Origin: Lineus longissimus
Taxonomy: Eukaryota; Nemertea; Pilidiophora; Heteronemertea; Lineidae
Length of the DNA: 64,000 bases
Direction of reading: 5' to 3'
Assembly (NCBI RefSeq): GCF_910592395.1
Contig: NC_088321.1
Span: 6,512,001 to 6,576,000, forward strand
Shown here: positions 30,878 through 38,467 of the stretch, piece after piece
Layout: every line of letters starts with the position of its first letter
Position numbering within the stretch: the stretch's first letter is position 1
Translations under genes and position numbers: made by a program
Notes under the pieces: generated by a model
What the model was told of the DNA's origin: nothing
The model's database searches: none
What the model saw: the letters and a program-made list of their open reading frames with translations, nothing else

Positions 30878-31177
30878 AATGCTCAGTTCAGAGTGGGATA
30901 AACATAAATTAGTTATTCATGTTGTGTTCAATTGTATAATGCTCAGGTCAGAGTAGGATAAACATAAATTAGTTGTTCAAGTTGTGTTCAATTGTATAAT
31001 GCTCAGGTCAGAGTAGGATAAACATAAATTAGTTGTTCAAGTTGTGTTCAATTGTATAATGCTCAGGTCAGAGTAGGATAAACATAAATTAGTTATTCAT
31101 GTTGTGTTCAATTGTATAATGCTCAGGTCAGAGTAGGATAAACGTAAATTAGTTGTTCATGTTGTGTTCAATTGTGT
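30878..31177. repeat. 60-bp minisatellite, five copies
   Basis: Exact 60-bp period (unit contains GGATAAACATAAATTAGTTG and TCAATTGTATAATGCTCAGG) with very few changes. It ends about 180 bp before Element 2. Confidence 0.9.
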
Positions 31178-31354
31178 ATGTCATGAATCAAAGTGTTCTG
31201 CTCATGTAATTTTCATTAACAAAAAATATCACGACTTTACATTTTGCATTTATTGCTTCTTTGTTACAGTACCTTTACGCGAAGTACGTACATAATAGAG
31301 TAATAAAGCTATATTACTAGAGGTGGAGGAGTGGGACTCCCTCTGTATCATACC

Positions 31355-31360
31355 CCTAGC
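31355..31360 (+). repeat. Element 2 left target-site duplication CCTAGC
   Basis: The six bases CCTAGC precede the AG terminus and recur exactly after the CT terminus at 49804-49809. A 6-bp duplication is the Polinton norm. Confidence 0.9.
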
Positions 31361-31559
31361 AGAATATATGTATTGTGGTGGTAGGAATCTAGGTAATTCT
31401 AAGCTATTTTAACAAAAGCCCTTACAGGCCTTTTTGTCTCAAATTAGCTTAGAAACCCCTAAGAACCAGACACCACAATACATATATTCTATCATTCATG
31501 AAATGGTCAGTGAAGCGTTGCAGTGAAATGGTAAGGGAATACTAGAGTTCAATGGGTTA
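31361..31559 (+). repeat. Element 2 left inverted terminal repeat
   Basis: 199 bp. The outer 130 nt (31361-31490) fold back: stem AGAATATATGTATTGTGGTG with CACCACAATACATATATTCT, an inner TTCTAAGCT/AGCTTAGAA pairing, and an apex around CCCTTACAGG. Unpaired bubbles lie between. Confidence 0.9.
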
Positions 31560-31631
31560 TTCCATTAAAATAAATGGTCTTTTTACTGTCTTCATTAACC
31601 AAAATTCAAGGAAAAAATTCAAGTAAATTAA

Positions 31632-32993
31632 ATGTATTATCCAATAGCAAATCAACATAAAAGTAAATTCACCTATGACTTCTTTAATTTAGAAGTAACT
31701 GTTAATACTAATAACTTCTTCAGACTACAAGAAACTAAGATAACACCTGGGTTTTTGAGCCTGAAAAATAAGAAAGACTGTCTGCGACTGGAAAAGAATC
31801 CATTATCGTTTTACCAGAACCAATTTAACATGGCTGTTTGGTTTGCTACAACAGGTTGTGGTATTTCAATAGACGATCACTTGAATCACAGTGACCCATT
31901 GTTAAGGTCAATTTACAGGTTTCATGTTTACTATCAAATATTGAAGATCATGAAGAATCTAGAGATACCAATTCCAGGTGAAAGTGATTTTAATGAGACA
32001 AACAATAACATTAACCGTAGGAAACTAGGAGGGTTATTGAGTGAATTTGGTTTAAAAGACGAGTACGATTTCTCGGTGTTTGAAAATAACGGTGGTTGGA
32101 GGTCATGGAATGTACCGGATTACAACCCGAACATAACTGATCCCGGATATTACATCAATGATTCTAAAATCAATTTCTTCCTCATGCAAGTTCATGAAAA
32201 TAGAATGCCACCGATGTTCAGTAAAGACTGGGATGCTGGAATGGCTAATTTCAAATATCCAGATATTTTCATCAAGGATCATGTCAGGAGACACAAGAAT
32301 GTATTTGATGTAATTACACAAAATGAATGTCAAACCTATCAACAATTCATGATATTTAAATCAAATGGTTTCTCTAATCCTGGAATAGAGAGGTTAAATG
32401 ATACAATAAGAACATATGTTTACTGTATTCTGGGTGCTCAGGCGTTGACCAGAACACCAATAATTGGAGTACCGGGTACAGAATTGGATGCACAGAAGGA
32501 ATTTAACAAACTATTAAAGGATTCGATTAATCAACATCCTGATATTCCCACTTCAATTCAAAGATATCAAAAAGCAGTGAGTGACACTCATACAAGACTA
32601 GATTATGTAATAGCACCAGGATTGTATGTCATAGGTTCAAATATGGTACTCGTTATTGGTAAGCTGGATAACTACAATAATAACATTTTAATAGCACCAA
32701 AAAATGCTAAACCCGGTAAGAATGACATTAACCACAAAAAGACCTTACCACCACCACTGATGGAAGGAAATAGTTCTAAGAAAATAAGAGTTAAGAGTAG
32801 CGTTGGTACATCAATAACCAGTCATAAACCAAAGAGTAATGTTGATACACCAAAAACAACTGAAACCTCAAAGAATATTCCTATTACTACTAAACTTGAC
32901 ACCAAAGTTGAGAAGGAGGATGATACTCATGAAACAATTAAATTCATGCTTTACTCAGTTGTTGGTACATTGATTGTTTTTATGGTTAGATAA
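31632..32993 (+). CDS. Conserved tail-anchored protein, unknown (453 aa)
   Basis: First gene inside the left TIR, start context TTAAATG. The N-terminal 90 residues are strongly conserved with Element 1 (YDFFNLEVTV; TPGFLSLKNKKDCLRLEKNP; FNMAVWFATTGCG). A central globular region has GAQALTRTPIIGVPG. A Ser/Thr/Lys-rich linker follows, and the C-terminus is one membrane segment (FMLYSVVGTLIVFMV) ending in Arg. It resembles a large protein repeatedly seen in cnidarian-type Polinton-like elements, but I know no function. Surface or entry-related membrane protein is one possibility. Confidence 0.6.
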   Translation: MYYPIANQHKSKFTYDFFNLEVTVNTNNFFRLQETKITPGFLSLKNKKDCLRLEKNPLSFYQNQFNMAVWFATTGCGISIDDHLNHSDPLLRSIYRFHVYYQILKIMKNLEIPIPGESDFNETNNNINRRKLGGLLSEFGLKDEYDFSVFENNGGWRSWNVPDYNPNITDPGYYINDSKINFFLMQVHENRMPPMFSKDWDAGMANFKYPDIFIKDHVRRHKNVFDVITQNECQTYQQFMIFKSNGFSNPGIERLNDTIRTYVYCILGAQALTRTPIIGVPGTELDAQKEFNKLLKDSINQHPDIPTSIQRYQKAVSDTHTRLDYVIAPGLYVIGSNMVLVIGKLDNYNNNILIAPKNAKPGKNDINHKKTLPPPLMEGNSSKKIRVKSSVGTSITSHKPKSNVDTPKTTETSKNIPITTKLDTKVEKEDDTHETIKFMLYSVVGTLIVFMVR

Positions 32994-33003
32994 ATAAGTA
33001 ATT

Positions 33004-34620
33004 ATGGCTGAAGGAGGTGAAAATTATGAAATGAGTGATTACTATCCACATTACGATCCTGATTACGATCCTGATTACGAATCTGATTACAAACCTGAGG
33101 ATTATGTTGATATCTTTGATATTAATAAAAAGTTTAAAGATGATCGCGCAAGATATGCTGATATCTTTGGTTTTAATAAAAAGCCTCGAGATGATGACAC
33201 AAAATACAACACAGGAGGTGAAAATCTTACTGATGAAACTTCATTCACTAAAACTCCAGAAAGGCCAGGCACAACATACAACACAGGAGGTGAAAATCTT
33301 ACTGATGAAACTTCATTAAGTATACCAGAAAGGCAAAGAGGTATTGTCCCTGAATTGATGGAAAAGGAGTCATTTCTAGATGATAAAGAGGATAAACTTG
33401 ATACAGCATTGAAAAAAAGTGGTAAATGGAAATATGACACTAACAAACTAAGTAAACTAGCAACACGTATTTATTTGCACAACGAGGAACCTTACTTCTT
33501 GCCTACAAAAGGAGAATTAGCAAACTTTACAGAACAACAAAAGAACAATATGAATAAAATTCCTAATCCTAATGGAGGGAATGCCTTTATCATTCCTTTA
33601 ATTAAATCAGATGGTAAATTCCTTTCTGAAGGCACATTAAAGACTAAGTTTGGTACTAGATTTGCTAACATGATTAGAGGTATGATTGCACCTGACCCAC
33701 CAGTAAGGGAACCTACATTAGTAACCCTTGAAACACAGGCAGTAATTAATGAGGTATACAGTTCAAACCAACCAATAGATAATTTAATTGATTCTAATGA
33801 TGATGAACTTAAATCACTGGGTTTTACTGAATATGCCTTGAGAGAACTTAGAGGGTTAAAACAGGCTGGTGATGATCTAGCTGCAGTAAAGAGGGATAAG
33901 GACATGCAAATAGAAAGCCTAGAAGAAGAACTTAATAATTTAACAAGAGACTATGTAAAGTCTGTAGAAGAAGATACTGAAGATAAAGGAGAGTTGAAAA
34001 AGCAAATAGATGAACTAAATGACAAATTGTATGAGGAACAGTCAAAGGTATGGAGGTTAGACAATGACAGGGAGTCACAAACTAGAAGAATTAAACGTTT
34101 AATTGTTGATGTTCTAAAGAAACCAGATTCAACTATTCCTCTGAAGGACAGAATAAAGTTACTTTTTAAGACATATGGTGTAACTATTAGCGCCATAATA
34201 ACAGCTGTTGTAATGACATTTACAACTCTAGGTCTTAGTATCAGTAGTGCTTTAAGTGGTGCCACTAAATCTGTAAAACCAACTCCTGGACCAGACCCAA
34301 CTCCAGGACCAGACCCAACTCCAGGACCTACACCAGAACCTGGACCAAAACCATCAATACCAGATAAAGTAAAAGAAGGTCTCAAGAAGTTTGCTGAATG
34401 GCTAAAAGAACTAGCCAAGAAATCAGCTGCGGCTTTACCGGGAATCATCGGTTCTTTCGTATCATTTCTCCTGAAAACAATTGGTGCAGTTGTTGGCTTT
34501 CTAGCTGAACATCTGATCATAGCAGTTATTGCTATTGTTAGTTCCATAATTTATGGTTTAATTGGGGGTGTTAAAGCCTTAAAATCACGTAAAACAGTAA
34601 AATCACGTAAAAGGTCTTAG
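33004..34620 (+). CDS. Coiled-coil/Pro-Gly hinge membrane protein (538 aa)
   Basis: Starts 10 nt after the previous stop. Compared with 11049-12533 the N-terminus is expanded by repeats (DPDYDPDYESDY; the segment NTGGENLTDETS occurs twice), and the hinge has an extra PDPTPGP unit. Coiled coil about 285-370, a hydrophobic segment (VTISAIITAVVMTFTTLGLS) about 395-415, a second long hydrophobic region about 475-520, and a KSRK basic tail. Repeat expansion suggests an exposed, fast-changing protein. No family recognised. Confidence 0.65.
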   Translation: MAEGGENYEMSDYYPHYDPDYDPDYESDYKPEDYVDIFDINKKFKDDRARYADIFGFNKKPRDDDTKYNTGGENLTDETSFTKTPERPGTTYNTGGENLTDETSLSIPERQRGIVPELMEKESFLDDKEDKLDTALKKSGKWKYDTNKLSKLATRIYLHNEEPYFLPTKGELANFTEQQKNNMNKIPNPNGGNAFIIPLIKSDGKFLSEGTLKTKFGTRFANMIRGMIAPDPPVREPTLVTLETQAVINEVYSSNQPIDNLIDSNDDELKSLGFTEYALRELRGLKQAGDDLAAVKRDKDMQIESLEEELNNLTRDYVKSVEEDTEDKGELKKQIDELNDKLYEEQSKVWRLDNDRESQTRRIKRLIVDVLKKPDSTIPLKDRIKLLFKTYGVTISAIITAVVMTFTTLGLSISSALSGATKSVKPTPGPDPTPGPDPTPGPTPEPGPKPSIPDKVKEGLKKFAEWLKELAKKSAAALPGIIGSFVSFLLKTIGAVVGFLAEHLIIAVIAIVSSIIYGLIGGVKALKSRKTVKSRKRS

Positions 34621-34668
34621 GTGACCTTCTATCAAAACAATGTTTAAAAAAATAATTATTATGTAAAT

Positions 34669-35898
34669 ATGAATAAATACATCTCAATAAAAGACTATTA
34701 TTCTAGTGAGCCGGACTTTGTCCTGAGAGCAGAGCTCGAGTGGAACAATGAGAATCTTAAAGGATACATTCGTCCTAGGGTTATGGATCGAGCAGAGCTC
34801 TCTGGACGAAGTCTGACAAGGACAAAGTCCCGAGAGCAAAGCTCGACTCGAGCAGAGCTCTCAGGACGAAGTCCGACAAGGACAAAGTCCCGAGAGCAAA
34901 GCTCGACTGAGACAATCAAAGTAGTCCTGCCAAGAATGAAAGAATATGACGTCAGTACCAACACTAATGCTCAATTATGCCGTAATTGTAAAAGGTGGAC
35001 ACTTTTTGAGTATCAAAAAAACTTGAATTCAGCAAGGTACGCAGCTAAAACTGTGAAGTATCAATTCTGCACCAATTGCAATTCGACTACTTACGACGAT
35101 GATTTTAAAACTCTTGAGATCAATATTGACAACAAGACACGTTACTTTGACAGTATTCTAAGGAAACTTGGATGGAGTCGGCTGTCCGAATCGGCAGTTA
35201 AGTATTTAAAGGACTTTGTGGAAGGGTATTTACAGTGCTACTTTTCAAGTCACAGAAAATGTCTTAGTAAGCAGAGATATGAAAGTACTCTTCAGTCAGC
35301 CCTAAAAATGGGTATTAACACTCTCCCCTCTAAGTTTTGTAACCAAGGGTTACATGGTGAAGCCATGCTTTTTAAATTTCACTGTGGGGAATATGATTGG
35401 TTTCTTGCCATTGAATTTATTAACAGGGCAATTGGTAAACCGCAATTAACCGATGAGAATATCACTGACCTTAGACTAGTGTACTATGCTTTCCTTAGAT
35501 TTCTGCATTACTGTGGTGTCAAGGTCACCATTAACTACAAGGTATTTTTACACCAAGCCTTTAAAACGCTGAAAATTGATTATGTAATATTTACACCTTT
35601 TTTAACCAACAAGGAGCGAGTAAATGATTTGGAGATATTATGGTATGATTTCACTCAAAGTATTTTCTTCCAGAATTACAAGGTTGAGAAGGAATATGAC
35701 CAGGATATTGACAAGCAGTTTGACGTTTTACTGAGTGCCAGTGCAGATCGAGACATTAACTGCATCAGTAATATTAAGTTTACACCAGCCGGACTTCGTC
35801 CTAACAGCATAGCTCGAGCCGGACTTCGTCCTGAGAGCATAGCTCGAGCCGGACTTCGTCCTGAGAGCATAGCTCGAGCTAGTGTTAAGATGCAATAA
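34669..35898 (+). CDS. Zinc-ribbon-like protein with eight in-frame micro-elements (409 aa)
   Basis: Homologue of 12584. CXXC pairs at CRNCKRW (about 102) and FCTNCN (about 132). Eight double-hairpin units are translated: one near residue 15, four in tandem near 40-79, and three at the C-terminus (AGLRPESIAR repeated with 30-nt period). The rest aligns with Element 1. Function unknown. The micro-elements sit in N-terminal and C-terminal linkers, not in the cysteine region. Confidence 0.65.
   Translation: MNKYISIKDYYSSEPDFVLRAELEWNNENLKGYIRPRVMDRAELSGRSLTRTKSREQSSTRAELSGRSPTRTKSREQSSTETIKVVLPRMKEYDVSTNTNAQLCRNCKRWTLFEYQKNLNSARYAAKTVKYQFCTNCNSTTYDDDFKTLEINIDNKTRYFDSILRKLGWSRLSESAVKYLKDFVEGYLQCYFSSHRKCLSKQRYESTLQSALKMGINTLPSKFCNQGLHGEAMLFKFHCGEYDWFLAIEFINRAIGKPQLTDENITDLRLVYYAFLRFLHYCGVKVTINYKVFLHQAFKTLKIDYVIFTPFLTNKERVNDLEILWYDFTQSIFFQNYKVEKEYDQDIDKQFDVLLSASADRDINCISNIKFTPAGLRPNSIARAGLRPESIARAGLRPESIARASVKMQ
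34712..34739 (-). repeat. Double-hairpin micro-element
   Basis: Read as DFVLRAELE in the zinc-ribbon-like gene. Element 1 has the empty site (GTGAGTGGAAC). Loop AGA avoids the TAG that the common ATA loop would give in this frame. Confidence 0.88.
34788..34905. repeat. Array of four double-hairpin units, alternating orientation
   Basis: Cores 34788-34815 (+), 34818-34845 (-), 34848-34875 (+), 34878-34905 (-), each separated by the dinucleotide AC. Translated as 40 residues with no stop. Confidence 0.88.
35790..35877 (-). repeat. Array of three double-hairpin units, same orientation
   Basis: Cores 35790-35817, 35820-35847, 35850-35877 separated and flanked by GC. The Element 1 empty site has one GC (CACCAGCTAGTG). 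Read as GLRPESIAR repeats. Confidence 0.9.
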
Positions 35899-35949
35899 AG
35901 TTGTGAAAACAGCATTTTGCACTTAACAGTCATTTTTCCATAATTTTAA

Positions 35950-36801
35950 ATGAATAATCAGCAAATGAATAGTCAGACATCTGCAGTGATTGAACAACAG
36001 ATGAAACAGATTGGTGTTATGAGTCCTGAGAGCTTAGCTCGAGTTGGGGCTTCTAACCAACAGAATACTGGTAGTTACCAACAAAACAGAACTAACTTTC
36101 AACAGAACTGCTCTACAAATCAACAAGTTTCAAACAAGCAGTTGAATAGTTCAAATTTTGTTAATCCTAGTCAAGGAATAGTTAATCCCAGTCAAGGAAT
36201 AGTCAATTCTAGTTGCCAACTAGGCTCAACTCGAGCTACGCTCTCAGGACAAAGTCCGACTAGCAATCAACAAAATTTGAACTATTTGACTGATAGTGGC
36301 CTTAAAGCCAAACAAGACTTAGAGATTCTAGTTGCAACTGGTAAAAGCAAGGATTTCCTTAATAAACAAATAACTTTTAATGACTTAGATAATATGACTG
36401 AAAAAGAAATCTTAAAACACCATAGAATGTATGAAACAAAGATGGCTGCAAGACTTAATGATTCTTTGGGTAAGACAGTAATTAAAGCTTACACTAAATT
36501 ATCAAGGTGGTTATTACCAATAGATGATGAAGATAATCTTTATCATGATCTTAGAAATGATTATTTGATAACTAACGAGTTGGATAAATGGCTTGGATGG
36601 TTGAGTTTGAGAATGGGACCATTAACTGCACTTGCCTCAACAACACTTATTACTTTAGGTCATTGTCATGAGGAATCATCTATGAATACATCGAGTATGA
36701 CTGCATCAAATACGAATACACCAAATATGACTGTCTCTGAATGTGACAAATCAATAGATGAAAGTCTAGATATCACAGGTAGTGATGATAAAGAAGACTA
36801 A
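35950..36801 (+). CDS. Gln/Asn-rich membrane protein (283 aa)
   Basis: Intact counterpart of 13687-14535. Low-complexity Gln/Asn/Ser N-terminus (about 1-115) with one full and one half micro-element, a conserved middle (LNYLTDSGLKAKQDLEILVA; KMAARLNDSLGKTV), a hydrophobic stretch (GPLTALASTTLITLGH) and an acidic tail with short TNTPNM repeats. Function unknown. Confidence 0.65.
   Translation: MNNQQMNSQTSAVIEQQMKQIGVMSPESLARVGASNQQNTGSYQQNRTNFQQNCSTNQQVSNKQLNSSNFVNPSQGIVNPSQGIVNSSCQLGSTRATLSGQSPTSNQQNLNYLTDSGLKAKQDLEILVATGKSKDFLNKQITFNDLDNMTEKEILKHHRMYETKMAARLNDSLGKTVIKAYTKLSRWLLPIDDEDNLYHDLRNDYLITNELDKWLGWLSLRMGPLTALASTTLITLGHCHEESSMNTSSMTASNTNTPNMTVSECDKSIDESLDITGSDDKED
36021..36042 (-). 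repeat. Half double-hairpin remnant
   Basis: Keeps GTCCTGAGAGC and GCTCGA but lacks the first stem arm; the complete unit is at the same site in Element 1 (13758). Confidence 0.7.
36231..36258 (+). repeat. Double-hairpin micro-element
   Basis: Flanked AC/AC; the Element 1 empty site is CAACTAGC. Read as RATLSGQSPT. Confidence 0.9.
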
Positions 36802-36850
36802 ATTAACCTGGTTATGAGAAAATAGTTCGAATTAAATTCGGCCAAGATAA

Positions 36851-37387
36851 ATGGAACTTGAAACTGTAACTGATACTACTCGAGCTACGCTCTCAGGACA
36901 AAGTCCGACTAAAGTTTCAGTGTCTAAGAAACCTCGATCAGAGAAACAATTAGCATGGTCTAGAGAACTGGGTAGAAGATCTAAGGAATTTAAGAGGATA
37001 AAAAAGGATAAGACGACATTTAAAGTACAGGACTCCTCACCAAACAACAGAGTTGTGGAAAAGGAGGAAGAAGAATTAGAGAAAGAAGAACCACAATCTC
37101 AAAATACTGATGTATCACTGCGTGAATCTAGTAGTAATACTTATGTCTATGTACTAGGTTTAGGTGCAATTATTTTAGCATCATTTATCATGTTTAAGAA
37201 ACTTCCTAAAAAAGTAAGTAAAGAGCAGCGATCAGGCTCAACTCGAGCTACGCTCTCAGGACAAAGTCCGAATGAAGCAGTCATGAAGGGATCAATCGAG
37301 CTATGCTCTCAGGACGAAGTCCGACTTAACCCTCTTGTTAAACCTGTAGTTAAAGAGAAGAAATGTACTATTCCTTTAATGGAATGA
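36851..37387 (+). CDS. Small single-TM protein with three micro-elements (178 aa)
   Basis: Counterpart of 14584-15042. Micro-elements are read as RATLSGQSP (twice, near residues 11 and 141) and ELCSQDEVRL (near 158), adding 10 codons each without breaking the frame. Membrane segment TYVYVLGLGAIILASFIMF. Ends in MEGMISSG-side region next to a micro-element array. Confidence 0.65.
   Translation: MELETVTDTTRATLSGQSPTKVSVSKKPRSEKQLAWSRELGRRSKEFKRIKKDKTTFKVQDSSPNNRVVEKEEEELEKEEPQSQNTDVSLRESSSNTYVYVLGLGAIILASFIMFKKLPKKVSKEQRSGSTRATLSGQSPNEAVMKGSIELCSQDEVRLNPLVKPVVKEKKCTIPLME
36880..36907 (+). repeat. Double-hairpin micro-element
   Basis: Flanked AC/AC; empty site in Element 1 (ATACTACTAAAG). Read as RATLSGQSPT. 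Confidence 0.9.
37243..37270 (+). repeat. Double-hairpin micro-element
   Basis: Loops TAC and AAA, identical to units at 36231 and 36880. Flanks AC and AA. Confidence 0.85.
37296..37323 (+). repeat. Double-hairpin micro-element
   Basis: Loops TAT and GAA, read as ELCSQDEVRL. Confidence 0.85.
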
Positions 37388-37400
37388 TCTCATCAGGTGG

Positions 37401-37489
37401 TCGAGCAGAGCTCTCAGGACCTTGTCCTAGTCAAGCTTTGTTCTCTGGACCTTGTCTCAGTCAGACTTCGTCTTGAGAGCAGAGCTCGA
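37401..37489. repeat. Array of three double-hairpin units at convergent gene ends
   Basis: Cores near 37401-37428 (+), 37431-37458 (+, stem decayed) and 37462-37489 (-). It supplies the C-terminus and stop of the minus-strand gene. Confidence 0.8.
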
Positions 37490-38411
37490 TTCTTAACTCT
37501 AAAGAAACCTCTGTTCCTCTGAAATTAACTAGCTTACCATTCTCATCAGTGATTTCGAATTTTATGTGATTAGTACACTTATTTATCGTTTTCTTACAAT
37601 TCGGTTCGTATCGCTGCATTTTTATTTGGTCACCATCTTCTACAGGTATGATGCAGAAAATGTTAGATGGTTTATTGTTGTAGAGGGTCTTAGCTTTGTC
37701 AACCAAATTAGCTTGCAGGAATAGATATTTCCTGTAAAAGTTGAGTGGTCTTGTGGAGTAGTATTTTCCTTTCTTGGTGAATTTAGTTTGCTTAAAGCCA
37801 AACCACTCATTCACCACTGTGAGCTGTTTTTCTATCACCTCTCTTATGGTTTTGCTTATTTGAAAACCTTCTGTGTTTCTCTCAATCTTGATTTTTTCAT
37901 TTTTATCTAACTTGTCTACTTTCAGAGGGTACTCTTTATCCTCTGTAAGTTCAAGGGTTATGTAATTATTGTTATCACAGTAAATTTTCACATGGCTTAT
38001 TCCAATTTCTTTTATGTATTTTTGCCATACCTCACAAAACTCACTTAAACTAAAATGTCGAGAGTATGGAAATGTGTATTGAGTAATGGTGTCTTTAGTT
38101 GTGGTAGAATCATTTTCCAAATGCCGTTCGCAAATTTTCATGACTTCCTTTTCAAGTGTATCTGTTTCAAGTCCAGGAGCAAATAATGTCCTACACCATA
38201 ATTGTTTATCTAAGGGCTCATGTTTTGTAATTCTGGTTATTTCGACTAGAAATGAGAAAATCCTTACTCCCTCTGGTAGAAAATCACCTGTCCACCATGA
38301 ATTGTAAAAGGTTATCGATTTCAAAGTAATGGATTTTATGTCTAATTGGTCTGTTAAGTAGTACTCAAATTTGGCTTCATTACATTCTTGTTCATTGATT
38401 ATGAAGTCCAT
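37461..38411 (-). CDS. Penton-like minor capsid candidate (316 aa)
   Basis: Counterpart of 15023-16027, about 95% identical in protein. The last residues (ELCSQDEV) and the stop come from a double-hairpin array (37401-37489), so the C-terminus has been rewritten. A small in-frame deletion removes MDEF-type residues near 70. The strand-rich closing segment FEITDENGKLVNFRG is preserved. Confidence 0.45.
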   Translation of the reverse strand: MDFIINEQECNEAKFEYYLTDQLDIKSITLKSITFYNSWWTGDFLPEGVRIFSFLVEITRITKHEPLDKQLWCRTLFAPGLETDTLEKEVMKICERHLENDSTTTKDTITQYTFPYSRHFSLSEFCEVWQKYIKEIGISHVKIYCDNNNYITLELTEDKEYPLKVDKLDKNEKIKIERNTEGFQISKTIREVIEKQLTVVNEWFGFKQTKFTKKGKYYSTRPLNFYRKYLFLQANLVDKAKTLYNNKPSNIFCIIPVEDGDQIKMQRYEPNCKKTINKCTNHIKFEITDENGKLVNFRGTEVSLELRIELCSQDEV

Positions 38412-38467
38412 TTCTATTTAATTCAAGATATTTATTGAATTTAATAAATTTTAATCTAATAAATAGA

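Noticed and set aside
33035-33319. 94-codon plus frame of Ile/Leu/Met repeats
   Set aside because: Out-of-frame reading of the acidic repeats of the 538-aa gene.
34712-35877. Micro-elements as hammerhead ribozymes
   Set aside because: Superficial likeness (GACGAA, CTGAGAG words), but the conserved CUGAUGA...GAAA core is absent and there are only two hairpins.
38435-38467. Upstream ATG of Element 2 PolB
   Set aside because: The 11 extra codons are AT-rich leader; the ATG at 38468 is the one shared with Element 1 and precedes the conserved zinc finger.
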